DNA from: CAZPQK01 sp964588695
GTDB taxonomy: Bacteria; Krumholzibacteriota; Krumholzibacteriia; WVZY01; JAKEHA01
Reading direction: 5' to 3'
DNA: 64,000 nucleotides
Assembly: GCA_964588695.1 (NCBI GenBank)
Contig: CAZPQK010000013.1
Coordinates: 1 to 64,000, forward strand
In this document: positions 15,534 to 22,593 of the stretch, in pieces
Numbering within the stretch: the first letter of the stretch is position 1
How the letters are laid out: each line of letters opens with the position of its first letter
Notes under the pieces: model-generated
Seen by the model: the letters and a program-made list of their open reading frames with translations, nothing else
The model's database searches: none
What the model was told of the DNA's origin: nothing
Position numbers and translations under genes: made by a program

Positions 15534-15609
15534 TGGTGGAGTTGACGGGGCTCGAACCCGTGACCTCTTGTCTGCCAGACAAGTGCTCTCCCAGCTGAGC
15601 TACAACCCC
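15534..15609 (-). tRNA. tRNA-Ala(GGC)
   Basis: 76 nt including an encoded 3' CCA. The anticodon loop CTGGCAG gives GGC. The acceptor stem GGGGTTG/CAACTCC contains the G3:U70 wobble pair that defines alanine tRNAs. Eight T residues follow the CCA and probably end the transcript. Confidence 0.97.
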
Positions 15610-15619
15610 ACGAGCGGTA

Positions 15620-15647
15620 AACATAGCAAAATAGAGACCTCAGTCAA
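15620..15647 (-). promoter_or_regulatory. Promoter of tRNA-Ala
   Basis: TTGACT, 16 bp, TATGTT with an upstream TGC (TTGCTATGTT), placing the start a few bases before the tRNA 5' end at 15609. Confidence 0.55.
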
Positions 15648-15706
15648 GCCGAATCGCCAATTAGCGGTGGCGCCGCGAGCGAGGCGTGTGGTAGTTAATT
15701 GAGTGT

Positions 15707-15793
15707 GCCGGAGTGGTGAAATTGGTAGACGCAGGGGACTCAAAATCCCCCGGAGCTTGCTCCGTGCCGGTTCGAGTCCGGCCTCCGGCACCA
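15707..15793 (+). tRNA. tRNA-Leu(CAA)
   Basis: 87 nt with an encoded CCA and a long variable arm (CGGAGCTTGCTCCG), as in class II leucine tRNAs. Anticodon loop CTCAAAA gives CAA. Acceptor stem GCCGGAG/CTCCGGC is fully paired. Divergent from tRNA-Ala. Confidence 0.97.
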
Positions 15794-15803
15794 ACCTTCC
15801 TCT

Positions 15804-15828
15804 CCCGGGTTTCTACCCGGGCTTTTTT
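15804..15828 (+). terminator. Intrinsic terminator of tRNA-Leu
   Basis: CCCGGG-tttcta-CCCGGG followed by CTTTTTT. It overlaps the 3' end of the convergent HNH nuclease gene, whose stop is at 15813. Confidence 0.85.
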
Positions 15829-16262
15829 GTTTTTCCCGGATAGTGAAGATAGATGTGCCACTCAACCGGCGCTTGTCGCGATGCGAAGCGCGCGTGAAAT
15901 CCCCAAAGCCACGATGGCCGCGCGGGTTCGCGCAACAACCGCATGTTCGCCTGCTGAGGAGTGCGTCCGCCTTTCTTGCGGTTGCAGGGAACGCAACATG
16001 TAACAATATTTGTCCACTCCGTCGGACCGCCCTGGGAACGCGGTACGACATGATCACAGGTTAGCGCGTCACTTCTACAAGTACGCCCGCAATACTGACA
16101 GCGGTAGTCATCGCGGGCGTAAACGTTACGTCGGGAGTATTTGGCTTCGTGTCTCCTGAAACGCACAAATCCCATCAGCCTAACGACCGAAGGGACTTTT
16201 ATCGTACACGAAACCGACCGGACCTCTCGATCCGACTCTTCGATGATCTCGACTTTTTCCAT
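15813..16262 (-). CDS. HNH endonuclease (conserved N-terminus extends upstream without a canonical start)
   Basis: From the ATG at 16262 the protein has 149 residues with a complete HNH/zinc core: CxxC at 55 and 58 (CQYCGR), Asp70-His71 (LTCDHVVPRSQGG), Asn86 and CxxC at 90 and 93 (CVPCNRKKGG). The frame stays open upstream to a TAA at 16377-16379 and encodes VLLLNASFEPLNVINWQRAV before LVFMEKVE. This is the conserved N-terminus of the family (VLVLNASYEPLNV). The real protein is thus probably about 175-184 residues, but no ATG, GTG or TTG exists there. GGAGG at 16348-16352 (minus strand) lies in the right area. Such nucleases cut DNA; the biological role of this family is unclear. Confidence 0.85.
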   Translation of the reverse strand: MEKVEIIEESDREVRSVSCTIKVPSVVRLMGFVRFRRHEAKYSRRNVYARDDYRCQYCGRTCRSDALTCDHVVPRSQGGPTEWTNIVTCCVPCNRKKGGRTPQQANMRLLREPARPSWLWGFHARFASRQAPVEWHIYLHYPGKTKKPG

Positions 16263-16376
16263 AAAGACGAGTTTGACCGCCCGCTGCCAGTTAATGACGT
16301 TAAGCGGTTCAAATGATGCGTTCAGCAGAAGTACTTGCTCGAAGGTAGCGCCTCCAGCGTTGATCCTGACAAAATG

Positions 16377-16675
16377 TTAACGAATGGTCCGGAACCCGGC
16401 AATGACAATTACCAGCGTTACGAGGATCTTCAGCAACAGTTTACTTGACGAACGAGCCAGATTCCGGATCTGTTGGGCTCAACGCAAGTCTTGTTCCCGC
16501 GGTCGCCATCGTCGTTGGGCGAGTCAGCTTCGCTGGCGGTCAAAAAGTACCCAGAATGCTTAATGTTTTGCCGGTAATGGGTTCCGCCTCTCACGACCGG
16601 ATAAGGAACAACGGGAAACCATCATCCATTTTGCGACCAAAACCGTGGTACGGGAGTTGCATCACTCTAACCACC
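16377..16675. other. Intergenic region between the HNH and DUF6982-like genes
   Basis: No convincing gene. It holds a possible minus-strand promoter for the HNH gene (TTGCCG, 17 bp, TAACAT near 16374-16402) and the plus-strand sigma-54 promoter at 16646-16661. A short open minus-strand frame (KLLLKILVTLVIVIAGFRTIR before the TAA at 16377) resembles a membrane helix but has no canonical start. Confidence 0.4.
16646..16661 (+). promoter_or_regulatory. Near-consensus sigma-54 promoter of the DUF6982-like gene
   Basis: TGGTACGGGAGTTGCA matches 10 of 11 core positions plus the final A. The -12 C is at 16660, so transcription should start near 16672, 4 nt before the ATG at 16676. No Shine-Dalgarno is present. 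Confidence 0.8.
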
Positions 16676-17101
16676 ATGAGCGAGCGTAAACCCATACTCG
16701 TTGTCGCCCACTACATCGACGGATCGCTGGTAAAGGGCTCCACCCTGGACTTTTTTCCTAACAAGGAGCTCTTTCACATTCTGGACGACTCCGGCGTCAC
16801 CCACGAAGTGCACGTCGCCGCACTAAAGGCTGTTTTCTTCGTGCGACAGCTTGGCGGCACCGGCGGCGGCGAACGCAAAGGTTTTTTTGGGGACACCCAA
16901 CCAGGCAAGAAGATCCTGGTTGAGTTTTTTGACGGCGAAGTGCTGTTCGGCCATACCCTCACCTACAACAAAACCGGGCTGGGCTTTTTTATGCTACCGG
17001 GCGATCCGGACGCCAACAACATTAAGGTGTTTGTGGTCCACGCCGCGACCAAACGAGTCAAGATAAAGGCGAAGCCGCTCGGACGATTCGCCCGCGTTTA
17101 G
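16676..17101 (+). CDS. DUF6982-like two-repeat protein
   Basis: The protein has 141 residues. Two similar halves are visible: YIDGSLVKGSTLDFFPNKELF and FDGEVLFGHTLTYNKTGLGFF. Each is a small beta-barrel-like repeat, followed by SNN-type segments ending in VFVVHAATKRVKIK. This arrangement (DG-V-G-T-x-F-PN and GxFLxPxDxxxNNxxVFVV) is what I recall for DUF6982, a domain often found near PilZ domains. The function is unknown. The start at 16676 is fixed by the promoter, because an upstream in-frame ATG at 16445 would precede the transcription start. It is predicted to be made from a nearly leaderless sigma-54 transcript and is followed by a terminator. Confidence 0.75.
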   Translation: MSERKPILVVAHYIDGSLVKGSTLDFFPNKELFHILDDSGVTHEVHVAALKAVFFVRQLGGTGGGERKGFFGDTQPGKKILVEFFDGEVLFGHTLTYNKTGLGFFMLPGDPDANNIKVFVVHAATKRVKIKAKPLGRFARV

Positions 17102-17112
17102 TACCGCCGAAC

Positions 17113-17145
17113 AAAAAACCCGACGCATACGCGCCGGGCTTTTTT
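17113..17145. terminator. Intrinsic terminator, usable from both sides
   Basis: CCCGaCGC-atac-GCGcCGGG flanked by AAAAAA and TTTTTT. It lies between the convergent DUF6982-like and outer-membrane protein genes. Confidence 0.8.
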
Positions 17146-17164
17146 AAATCTCGACTGCGGGCTT

Positions 17165-18301
17165 CTACAGTCCCCAACCGAACCCAACCGCAACCGTGTG
17201 ATTCCAGTTCTCTAACTGTCCGGCGTAGCGCCCGGTTGCCTCGCCCCAGAACGCGTAGTCAAAGTGAGCAAATCCGATCGGAAGTGATGCTCCAAATGTC
17301 GGATATCCTTGATGAAGTCCAACTCGCGAGCGCAAAAAACCAAACGTTCCCTCCGCGCCCAGCGACAGCTTTTTGAACGAACTCATCTGGTCTGATTTGG
17401 GCGACTCGATATCCATCGCCAGGCGTACGTCGCGAAACAACCCGCCCATCAACGGTCCAATCAAGTAACTCGCACCCATGCGCATGCTCGCCTCCACCAC
17501 CTTTGCCGGCGGATCGGCTACACCAGCTCCTTCGTTGTCGATCGTCCAATCGAACGTCGGAAAGTTAACGTCGTACCACGACATCGCCACGATCCAGCGC
17601 TCCAACTTCACGCCGATACCAAAGTCCAACGCGATGCTTCCCGCTCGATAGATTTCGACGTCGTCCAAGGTTTCCAGTGCCGGCGCGGTGCGGACCGCAT
17701 GGGTTTCGGCGCGATACACGTACTTTAAGTTAGTCCCCAGCGCAACATCGGCCCCCATAAACTCTCCCCAGTTGCGTCCGTAGCCCAGAACGACAGCTCC
17801 TTCGGCCAGCGCTTCCCCGTTAAGCACCGGTATCGCCGACGCACCCTCGTAGATGTCGTAAGTCGCGGTGGCACGTTCGTACAAGCCGATGCTCCATCCC
17901 GGCGCAATTATCGAGACCGGAATGGCACCATCCAGTCCTGCGGTTGTTTGATCGCGAGCAACCGAAAGCAGCTCGTCGTAGAAGTCGCTTCGTTCGCTGG
18001 CATCCATTTCGTCCAGGCCGCTAAAGTTGTCCCTGTTGTCCTGGTAAAAACCCCACTGCGCGAAGGTGTTCTGGTTTACTCGCGCCTGCACGTCCAGAAT
18101 GCGAACGGTCGTCCGCGGTTGCCACGCCAGAAGCGCAGGATTCATAAACACCGCGTTGTCACCACCTGGAACCGCGACACCGGCGCCGCCCATCGCCATG
18201 GCGCGGGGCGAGTCCACATGAAAACCACGCCGCTGCGCGTCGGCGGGGCTAACTAGCAGGACCGTAGCCGCAACGGCCAGCAACATTTTTCTGACGTGCA
18301 T
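17165..18301 (-). CDS. TraF/PorV-like outer membrane beta-barrel protein
   Basis: The product (378 residues) has a signal peptide (MHVRKMLLAVAATVLLVSPADA) and then the family opening SPRAMAMGGAGVAVPGGDNA followed by FMNPALLA. This is typical of the conjugal-transfer TraF-like and UPF0164 outer-membrane proteins. The rest alternates aromatic beta-strands and ends in HTVAVGFGWGL. The ATG overlaps the stop of the upstream lipoprotein gene by one base (TAATG), so the two are translationally coupled and their products may work together at the outer membrane. The ligand or role is unknown. Confidence 0.8.
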   Translation of the reverse strand: MHVRKMLLAVAATVLLVSPADAQRRGFHVDSPRAMAMGGAGVAVPGGDNAVFMNPALLAWQPRTTVRILDVQARVNQNTFAQWGFYQDNRDNFSGLDEMDASERSDFYDELLSVARDQTTAGLDGAIPVSIIAPGWSIGLYERATATYDIYEGASAIPVLNGEALAEGAVVLGYGRNWGEFMGADVALGTNLKYVYRAETHAVRTAPALETLDDVEIYRAGSIALDFGIGVKLERWIVAMSWYDVNFPTFDWTIDNEGAGVADPPAKVVEASMRMGASYLIGPLMGGLFRDVRLAMDIESPKSDQMSSFKKLSLGAEGTFGFLRSRVGLHQGYPTFGASLPIGFAHFDYAFWGEATGRYAGQLENWNHTVAVGFGWGL

Positions 18302-19161
18302 TACAGGTCCTCCTTTTCCAGATACAATTCGCGAACACCCTGATCAACGAAGTCGACCATCTCCGCAACCGCGGAGTTATCGGCGGCGACGCCCGGCAGC
18401 GGGCTCGGCGGAGCGGAAACCCCAGTGGTCCACACCTGCCCGGTGTTCAGGAAGTGGTAGTACTGATAAAGCGCAGCGCGACCGTCAAGAAAATGATTCC
18501 AGTTCGCATCAATCGCTTCGTCTACGATTTCATCGCGCTGCTCGCGCGTCAGCAAAGCGTCATCAATGTAGACCGTGTATCCGTCTTCGGTTTTCTCAAT
18601 GACGACGCGGTCATCCAAAGAGAACTCGTTGGGCGTGTCGTCGTTGTCCAGAAGACGAAGCATTCCGATTAGGGTTTCGGCAACACCGTGACTTAGAAAC
18701 ACGTCATCGTCGGCGGGCAATTTGGCCAGGTCGCGGCCGGTGTGCGTCATTTTCGCCACCAACGGCGCCAGGTCTTCGCGTACAACGTTGAACGTCACGA
18801 ACAGATTTTCCAGTTCATCGCTGGAAAGAAACAACAGGCGTTCGTCGTTCTGGATCTGATCCTCTGCCGGTTCGAACAGCGTAATGATCGAAAGCAAATC
18901 GATATCGTTGGCCGCTACTACCGCAACAGCGTGGTAGTAGCGCACGCGGTCGTCGTTGGGGTAAGACGACTTGGCGCGGTCCATAATCCGAAGCGCTTCC
19001 CCCGCCTCGTCTTCATCAAGCGCCTCGAGGGCGTCGGAGATTAGGTTATCGACGTTGCTACTGGACCCCGGCTCGTGGAGCGACGAAAACAAGTTGCAAC
19101 CCGAAACGACGGGAAACAATGCGATCAATCCCCACAGTGCGAATGCAGAGAGGTGTCTCAT
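18301..19161 (-). CDS. Predicted outer membrane lipoprotein of unknown function
   Basis: The protein has 286 residues and a lipoprotein signal ending VVSGC (Cys22). After a Ser-rich linker it is helical with a TPR-like opening (ALEALDEDEAGEALRIMDRAKSSYPNDDRVRYYHA) and an acidic C-terminal half containing TPNEFSLDDRVVIEKTEDG. I do not recognise a family. The coupled downstream gene encodes a barrel protein, which suggests a barrel-lipoprotein pair. Confidence 0.75.
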   Translation of the reverse strand: MRHLSAFALWGLIALFPVVSGCNLFSSLHEPGSSSNVDNLISDALEALDEDEAGEALRIMDRAKSSYPNDDRVRYYHAVAVVAANDIDLLSIITLFEPAEDQIQNDERLLFLSSDELENLFVTFNVVREDLAPLVAKMTHTGRDLAKLPADDDVFLSHGVAETLIGMLRLLDNDDTPNEFSLDDRVVIEKTEDGYTVYIDDALLTREQRDEIVDEAIDANWNHFLDGRAALYQYYHFLNTGQVWTTGVSAPPSPLPGVAADNSAVAEMVDFVDQGVRELYLEKEDL

Positions 19162-19251
19162 GGTGTGGTTCCTAGTGTTAGCCAGTGATGTCTGATTGCT
19201 GCGATGCGTCCTGCGTTGGACATTAACTGCAAGGGTAGGGCCAACTGCGAT

Positions 19252-19280
19252 TTGACACCCGCGTGCGGCAAACCCATAAT
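19252..19280 (+). promoter_or_regulatory. Strong sigma-70 type promoter of the TPR lipoprotein gene
   Basis: Perfect TTGACA, 17 bp, CATAAT. The start would be near 19287, 25 nt before the GTG start codon, with TGGAGGAAAC in between. Confidence 0.7.
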
Positions 19281-19311
19281 GGCGTGGCTAACCCTTGACG
19301 CTGGAGGAAAC

Positions 19312-20448
19312 GTGCGTACGTTTCGTTGGACGATCGTGTTGCTGGCAGCTTTGCTGGCTTGCCAGGACGCGGCATTGCGTGATTACAATTTGGGAATCGA
19401 TGCTTTTGAAGAGGGCGATACGGCGGCGGCGGTAGAGTACTTCGAAAGGTCGATCGCCCGGCGTGCGAATGACCCCGACGCTCATTTCAACCTGGGTACG
19501 GCCTATTACACAGTTGGCAATTATGAGCGGGCGTTGCGTCAGTTTCGCATCGTCGCCGAATACACTCCCACCGATCCGCAGTTGCATCACAATCTTGCGG
19601 AGACCTATCTAGCATTGGGGCGTCCGCAAGCGGCCAAGACCGAGTACGAGTACGCCATTCGATTGGACTCCGAGTTGGTCGAAGCGCACAGCGGCCTGGG
19701 CAAACTTCTTTATGAAACCGGCCAATACGAAGAAGCGCGCGACCGCTTGTCCGAGGCCATTTCAACCCGACCCGGCTACGCACCCGCGCAGTTTCATATG
19801 GGATATGTCTATATCGAATTGGGGAAGGTTAACGAAGCCACACAGTTTTTCTTGCGGGGACTTCGCGCCGACACGCGTTCCTCGTATGGGCGGTTAGGAC
19901 TGGCCCGCACCTACGAACTTCGCGACAAGTTCGATCTCGCTCTTCCCGAGTACGAAAAAGTTCACGGTCGCCACGCCAAGAACGGCGACGCTATGGTCGG
20001 AATGGGACGCTGCTTTGTTGCCCTGGCGCGCATCCCGCAAGCCATGAGAATTCTCGAGAAAGCAATTCAAGCCGACCCAGAAAACGCGGAGGCGTTTCGG
20101 GTCCTGGGCGACGCCTACCTGGCCCAGCAACAACACACCGAAGCGGCGGCCAACTACCGAATGGCAATTCAACTTCGCGAAGATTTTCCTGCGGCTCATA
20201 TCGGATTGGGACGAGCACTTGAAGCGGGCGGGTTAACCAAAGATGCCGAAACGGCGTTTCAGCGCGCGGTGTACCATGACCCCGAGAACGCCGAAGCGCT
20301 GTACCGGTTAGGACAGGTTTACGCCGAATTAAATGATACCGGGCGTGCGATCAGCTACCTGGAGCTAGCGCTCGAACGCAGCAAGGACGACCCCAACTTT
20401 ATGATTCGCGTTCGCGAGTTGCTGAAATTGTTGCGCGATAAACAATAG
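19312..20448 (+). CDS. TPR-repeat lipoprotein
   Basis: From the GTG at 19312, which has an ideal GGAGG 6 nt upstream and lies downstream of a strong promoter, the protein has 378 residues. It begins with a short lipoprotein signal (TIVLLAALLAC). The rest is a continuous array of about ten TPR helix pairs (for example DPDAHFNLGTAYYTVGNYERALRQF and NAEALYRLGQVYAELNDTGRAISYL), a scaffold for protein-protein contacts. Earlier in-frame starts from 19204 would precede the promoter. It is presumably anchored on the periplasmic face of a membrane. Its partners are unknown. Confidence 0.85.
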   Translation: MRTFRWTIVLLAALLACQDAALRDYNLGIDAFEEGDTAAAVEYFERSIARRANDPDAHFNLGTAYYTVGNYERALRQFRIVAEYTPTDPQLHHNLAETYLALGRPQAAKTEYEYAIRLDSELVEAHSGLGKLLYETGQYEEARDRLSEAISTRPGYAPAQFHMGYVYIELGKVNEATQFFLRGLRADTRSSYGRLGLARTYELRDKFDLALPEYEKVHGRHAKNGDAMVGMGRCFVALARIPQAMRILEKAIQADPENAEAFRVLGDAYLAQQQHTEAAANYRMAIQLREDFPAAHIGLGRALEAGGLTKDAETAFQRAVYHDPENAEALYRLGQVYAELNDTGRAISYLELALERSKDDPNFMIRVRELLKLLRDKQ

Positions 20449-20470
20449 CTGGTTCTTCTACTCCGTCGTG

Positions 20471-21172
20471 TTACTGCACCCGCACGAGGGTCGGACTCCC
20501 CATTCGCAACCGCCCGCGATCTACCCCCACGACGACTCGTGTGTTTCCGCCGGTTGACACCACCAGGCCCGGCATATCGAGCGCGAGGTTTAGAATATCT
20601 TCGAATTTGTCGGAGTGGTCCTCGACACCGCGATTGCGAACAAACACCTGCACATTGTGTTCCCCGCTGGGCACGGCCACGGTCACGTCTTCCAACTCGA
20701 CGACATTTTTGAACTGTTTGACCGGACCTTTGTAGATAATCTTGTCGATTTCGTCATCGACCATCTCATGCAGAGTCTTACCGTCGACAACCACAAGCAA
20801 CTGAATATCACCGGCGCGACGGACGGTGTCTTCGTCATCCTTGCGAGTCAACTCGATCTTACTAGACAACTTTCGGTCGCGAAAAGACACCGTGATCGAA
20901 CCCGTTCCCGAAGGCTTGTCCGGCTCCGTCGCTGGCAGTGATGTCGGTGTCGGCGTCGATGGCTGTTCGCCGTCGCCAAACTCAATGCGCGCGATTCGGG
21001 ACTTGTGAATGGAAAGCGTTCCGCCGAAGGACGGAACGAAGGTCAGCGTATCGGCGTCATACGCCTTGACGGTACCGACGATCGCAGACCCATCGGTCAA
21101 CACCACGCGATCAGCCAGGGCCGTGGTGGCCAAAGCCGACACAACCAGCAACACACCTACCACACGTCTCAT
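20471..21172 (-). CDS. Secreted protein with an N-terminal SH3-like/LSM-like domain, unknown function
   Basis: The start at 21172 gives 233 residues, a clear signal peptide (MRRVVGVLLVVSALATTALA) and GAGGATTTT as the Shine-Dalgarno region. The first mature domain (RVVLTDGSAIVGTVKAYDADTLTF) is a small beta-barrel of the type often seen in envelope proteins. A Pro/Thr linker (PSTPTPTSLPATEPDKPSG) leads to a beta-rich C-terminal domain containing SGEHNVQVFVRNRG. No family is recognised. The 5' end of its mRNA forms a hairpin that includes the ribosome-binding site. Confidence 0.75.
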   Translation of the reverse strand: MRRVVGVLLVVSALATTALADRVVLTDGSAIVGTVKAYDADTLTFVPSFGGTLSIHKSRIARIEFGDGEQPSTPTPTSLPATEPDKPSGTGSITVSFRDRKLSSKIELTRKDDEDTVRRAGDIQLLVVVDGKTLHEMVDDEIDKIIYKGPVKQFKNVVELEDVTVAVPSGEHNVQVFVRNRGVEDHSDKFEDILNLALDMPGLVVSTGGNTRVVVGVDRGRLRMGSPTLVRVQ

Positions 21173-21178
21173 AAAATC

Positions 21179-21198
21179 CTCCTCAAAGACTTGAGGAG
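21179..21198 (-). promoter_or_regulatory. Hairpin covering the ribosome-binding site
   Basis: CTCCTCAA-gtct-TTGAGGAG, an 8-bp perfect stem with a 4-nt loop, ends inside the GGAGG before the ATG at 21172. With the -10 at 21199-21204 the transcript would start at or within the 5' arm. Confidence 0.6.
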
Positions 21199-21227
21199 AT
21201 GATAGGGCCCCAACCGGAACCCGGCAA
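21199..21227 (-). promoter_or_regulatory. Sigma-70 type promoter before the SH3-like secreted protein gene
   Basis: TTGCCG, 17 bp, TATCAT, in the 65-bp gap after the preceding minus-strand gene. Confidence 0.5.
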
Positions 21228-21237
21228 GGCAAGTATG

Positions 21238-21783
21238 CTATTGCAGGCGCCAGCCGACGCCGAGTACAACACCGATACCGTTGAGATTGGCCGGAGCAAC
21301 CTTTAGCCGGTGGCCCTGCAAACTAAGGTTCACCACCATATCTGCGATCGGTGAGTATTCGTATCCGATCTCCGCAGATACCGATACCGAGCGGTGCATG
21401 ATCTGCTCTTCATCCCAAGCAACTCCCAGGACTCCAAAGCCCGCGCCAACGAACCACGAATCCCGTCCGGGACGGCCTTCCGGATTCAGCAGGTACCGTC
21501 GAAAGGATACATCGGCAAGGACAAAGCGCCGAAGGCTGGTGATCTCCACTTGAGAATACCTGAAGGACATCCCGATCCGCTTCTTCGCGAACCCGGGGTA
21601 AAAGTAGTCAGCCTCGCGCGGCCTGAGCGTGGCAGCCGCCTGCCCAGAGAGTCGCGGGCTTTCAAAGTAGATCGGCAGATAAGCGAAGGGTCCGGCAGAA
21701 ACATGGCTGTTAATCCGGGTCTCGGGACCAGCCAAGGCCGCCACCGGAAACAGTACGATGAGTGAAATAAAGAGAGTTTTCAT
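21238..21783 (-). CDS. Small outer-membrane beta-barrel-like protein
   Basis: The product (181 residues) has a signal peptide (MKTLFISLIVLFPVAALAG) followed by alternating strands with aromatic girdle residues (SFRYSQVEI, WFVGAGFGVLGVAWD, AEIGYEYSP) and ends LGVGWRLQ. Length and pattern fit an eight-stranded OmpW/OmpX-type barrel. No specific family can be named. Its start has no clear Shine-Dalgarno, and a perfect palindrome lies upstream at 21827-21841. Confidence 0.65.
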   Translation of the reverse strand: MKTLFISLIVLFPVAALAGPETRINSHVSAGPFAYLPIYFESPRLSGQAAATLRPREADYFYPGFAKKRIGMSFRYSQVEITSLRRFVLADVSFRRYLLNPEGRPGRDSWFVGAGFGVLGVAWDEEQIMHRSVSVSAEIGYEYSPIADMVVNLSLQGHRLKVAPANLNGIGVVLGVGWRLQ

Positions 21784-22083
21784 AGTCGTGTTCTCGCAAG
21801 GCGCGTTCCGGCATATAACCGCTTTAGTAACAATGTGTTACTGCCATCTTGTTAATCCATAACTAGAATTAACTGCCGGAAATGACTGTGCGGGCGGCAG
21901 AAAGCTCCACCCCGGCATCGACAGTTGTGGCTCCGGTATGGTAGAATTAGCCATCACGCGAAACTGCTCGAGGCACCTGGAATTACCCTTAACGGGGCTC
22001 GGATTTCCGTCCAGCGCAGTACGTGATCGCTCAAACGACCTGACTGCATTCGCATCGAAGTATTGGCTCCCAAGGAGGTCAAA
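21784..22083. other. Divergent intergenic region with an inverted repeat at 21827-21841
   Basis: GTAACA-atg-TGTTAC is a 6-bp perfect palindrome upstream of the minus-strand barrel gene, and a second partial repeat (GTTAAT/ATTAAC) lies at about 21850-21873. They could be operator sites. A Shine-Dalgarno AAGGAGG serves the plus-strand gene at 22084. Nothing else is recognised in this stretch. Confidence 0.35.
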
Positions 22084-22470
22084 ATGAAGCGGTCCATCTG
22101 GACAGTCGCTCTTACTTTCGTAGTCGCCGCCATGGTGACGTCTGCCGCGCTAGCAACCCCGCGGGTCACTAAGAGAGTCGTCGGCGACGCCGACGGGAGT
22201 TCGGTAGTCGTTCTCCGCGTCACCGCCACCGACGGCGCCATCTACGGTATTAACGTTACAGACGCTTCCGGTTCGATCAAGTCGATCGCCGCGCCCAAAG
22301 GTTGGGTCGGTATCGCCACGTCGGACGGCGCGATGTTTCGTACTGGTGAAACCCCGATCCAAAACGGCAAAACCGTTTCGTTCCGGGTCCACACCACCAA
22401 CGCCGATGGCAACTTGAAAGTGTCGTTCCGCGACGAAACGTCCGCGATGGGATCCCCGAAGGATCTCTAG
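22084..22470 (+). CDS. Small secreted protein of unknown function
   Basis: The protein has 128 residues; AAGGAGG is 5 nt before the ATG. A signal peptide (MKRSIWTVALTFVVAAMVTSAALA) is followed by a single beta-rich domain (VVVLRVTATDGAIYGINVTD, NGKTVSFRVHTTNADGNLKVSF), probably an immunoglobulin-like or beta-sandwich fold. No family is recognised. It is a single-gene unit closed by an intrinsic terminator. Confidence 0.75.
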   Translation: MKRSIWTVALTFVVAAMVTSAALATPRVTKRVVGDADGSSVVVLRVTATDGAIYGINVTDASGSIKSIAAPKGWVGIATSDGAMFRTGETPIQNGKTVSFRVHTTNADGNLKVSFRDETSAMGSPKDL

Positions 22471-22498
22471 CCGACGTTTGACAGAGCAAGCATCAAGA

Positions 22499-22529
22499 GG
22501 GATGGTCAGCGATGGCCATCCCTTTTTTT
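22499..22529 (+). terminator. Intrinsic terminator of the small secreted protein gene
   Basis: GGGATGG and CCATCCC form the stem and seven T residues follow. Confidence 0.85.
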
Positions 22530-22593
22530 CTGGGTTTCACGTTGTTACGGGAGCGGCTATATTTTCTAGCGAACCCCGCCTCTTTCCACGCTT

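Noticed and set aside
15660..16060. Short open frames across the tRNA-Leu gene and the HNH gene in other frames
   Set aside because: They overlap a certain tRNA or a conserved protein in another frame and have no ribosome sites.
16377..16620. Small minus-strand membrane peptide and a 54-residue frame upstream of the HNH gene
   Set aside because: KLLLKILVTLVIVIAGFRTIR looks like a membrane helix, but the frame has no canonical start and no family match is apparent. The 54-residue frame has no ribosome site.
16445..16675. N-terminal extension of the DUF6982-like protein to an upstream ATG
   Set aside because: The in-frame extension would contain the sigma-54 promoter, has low-complexity composition, and the domain itself starts at 16676.
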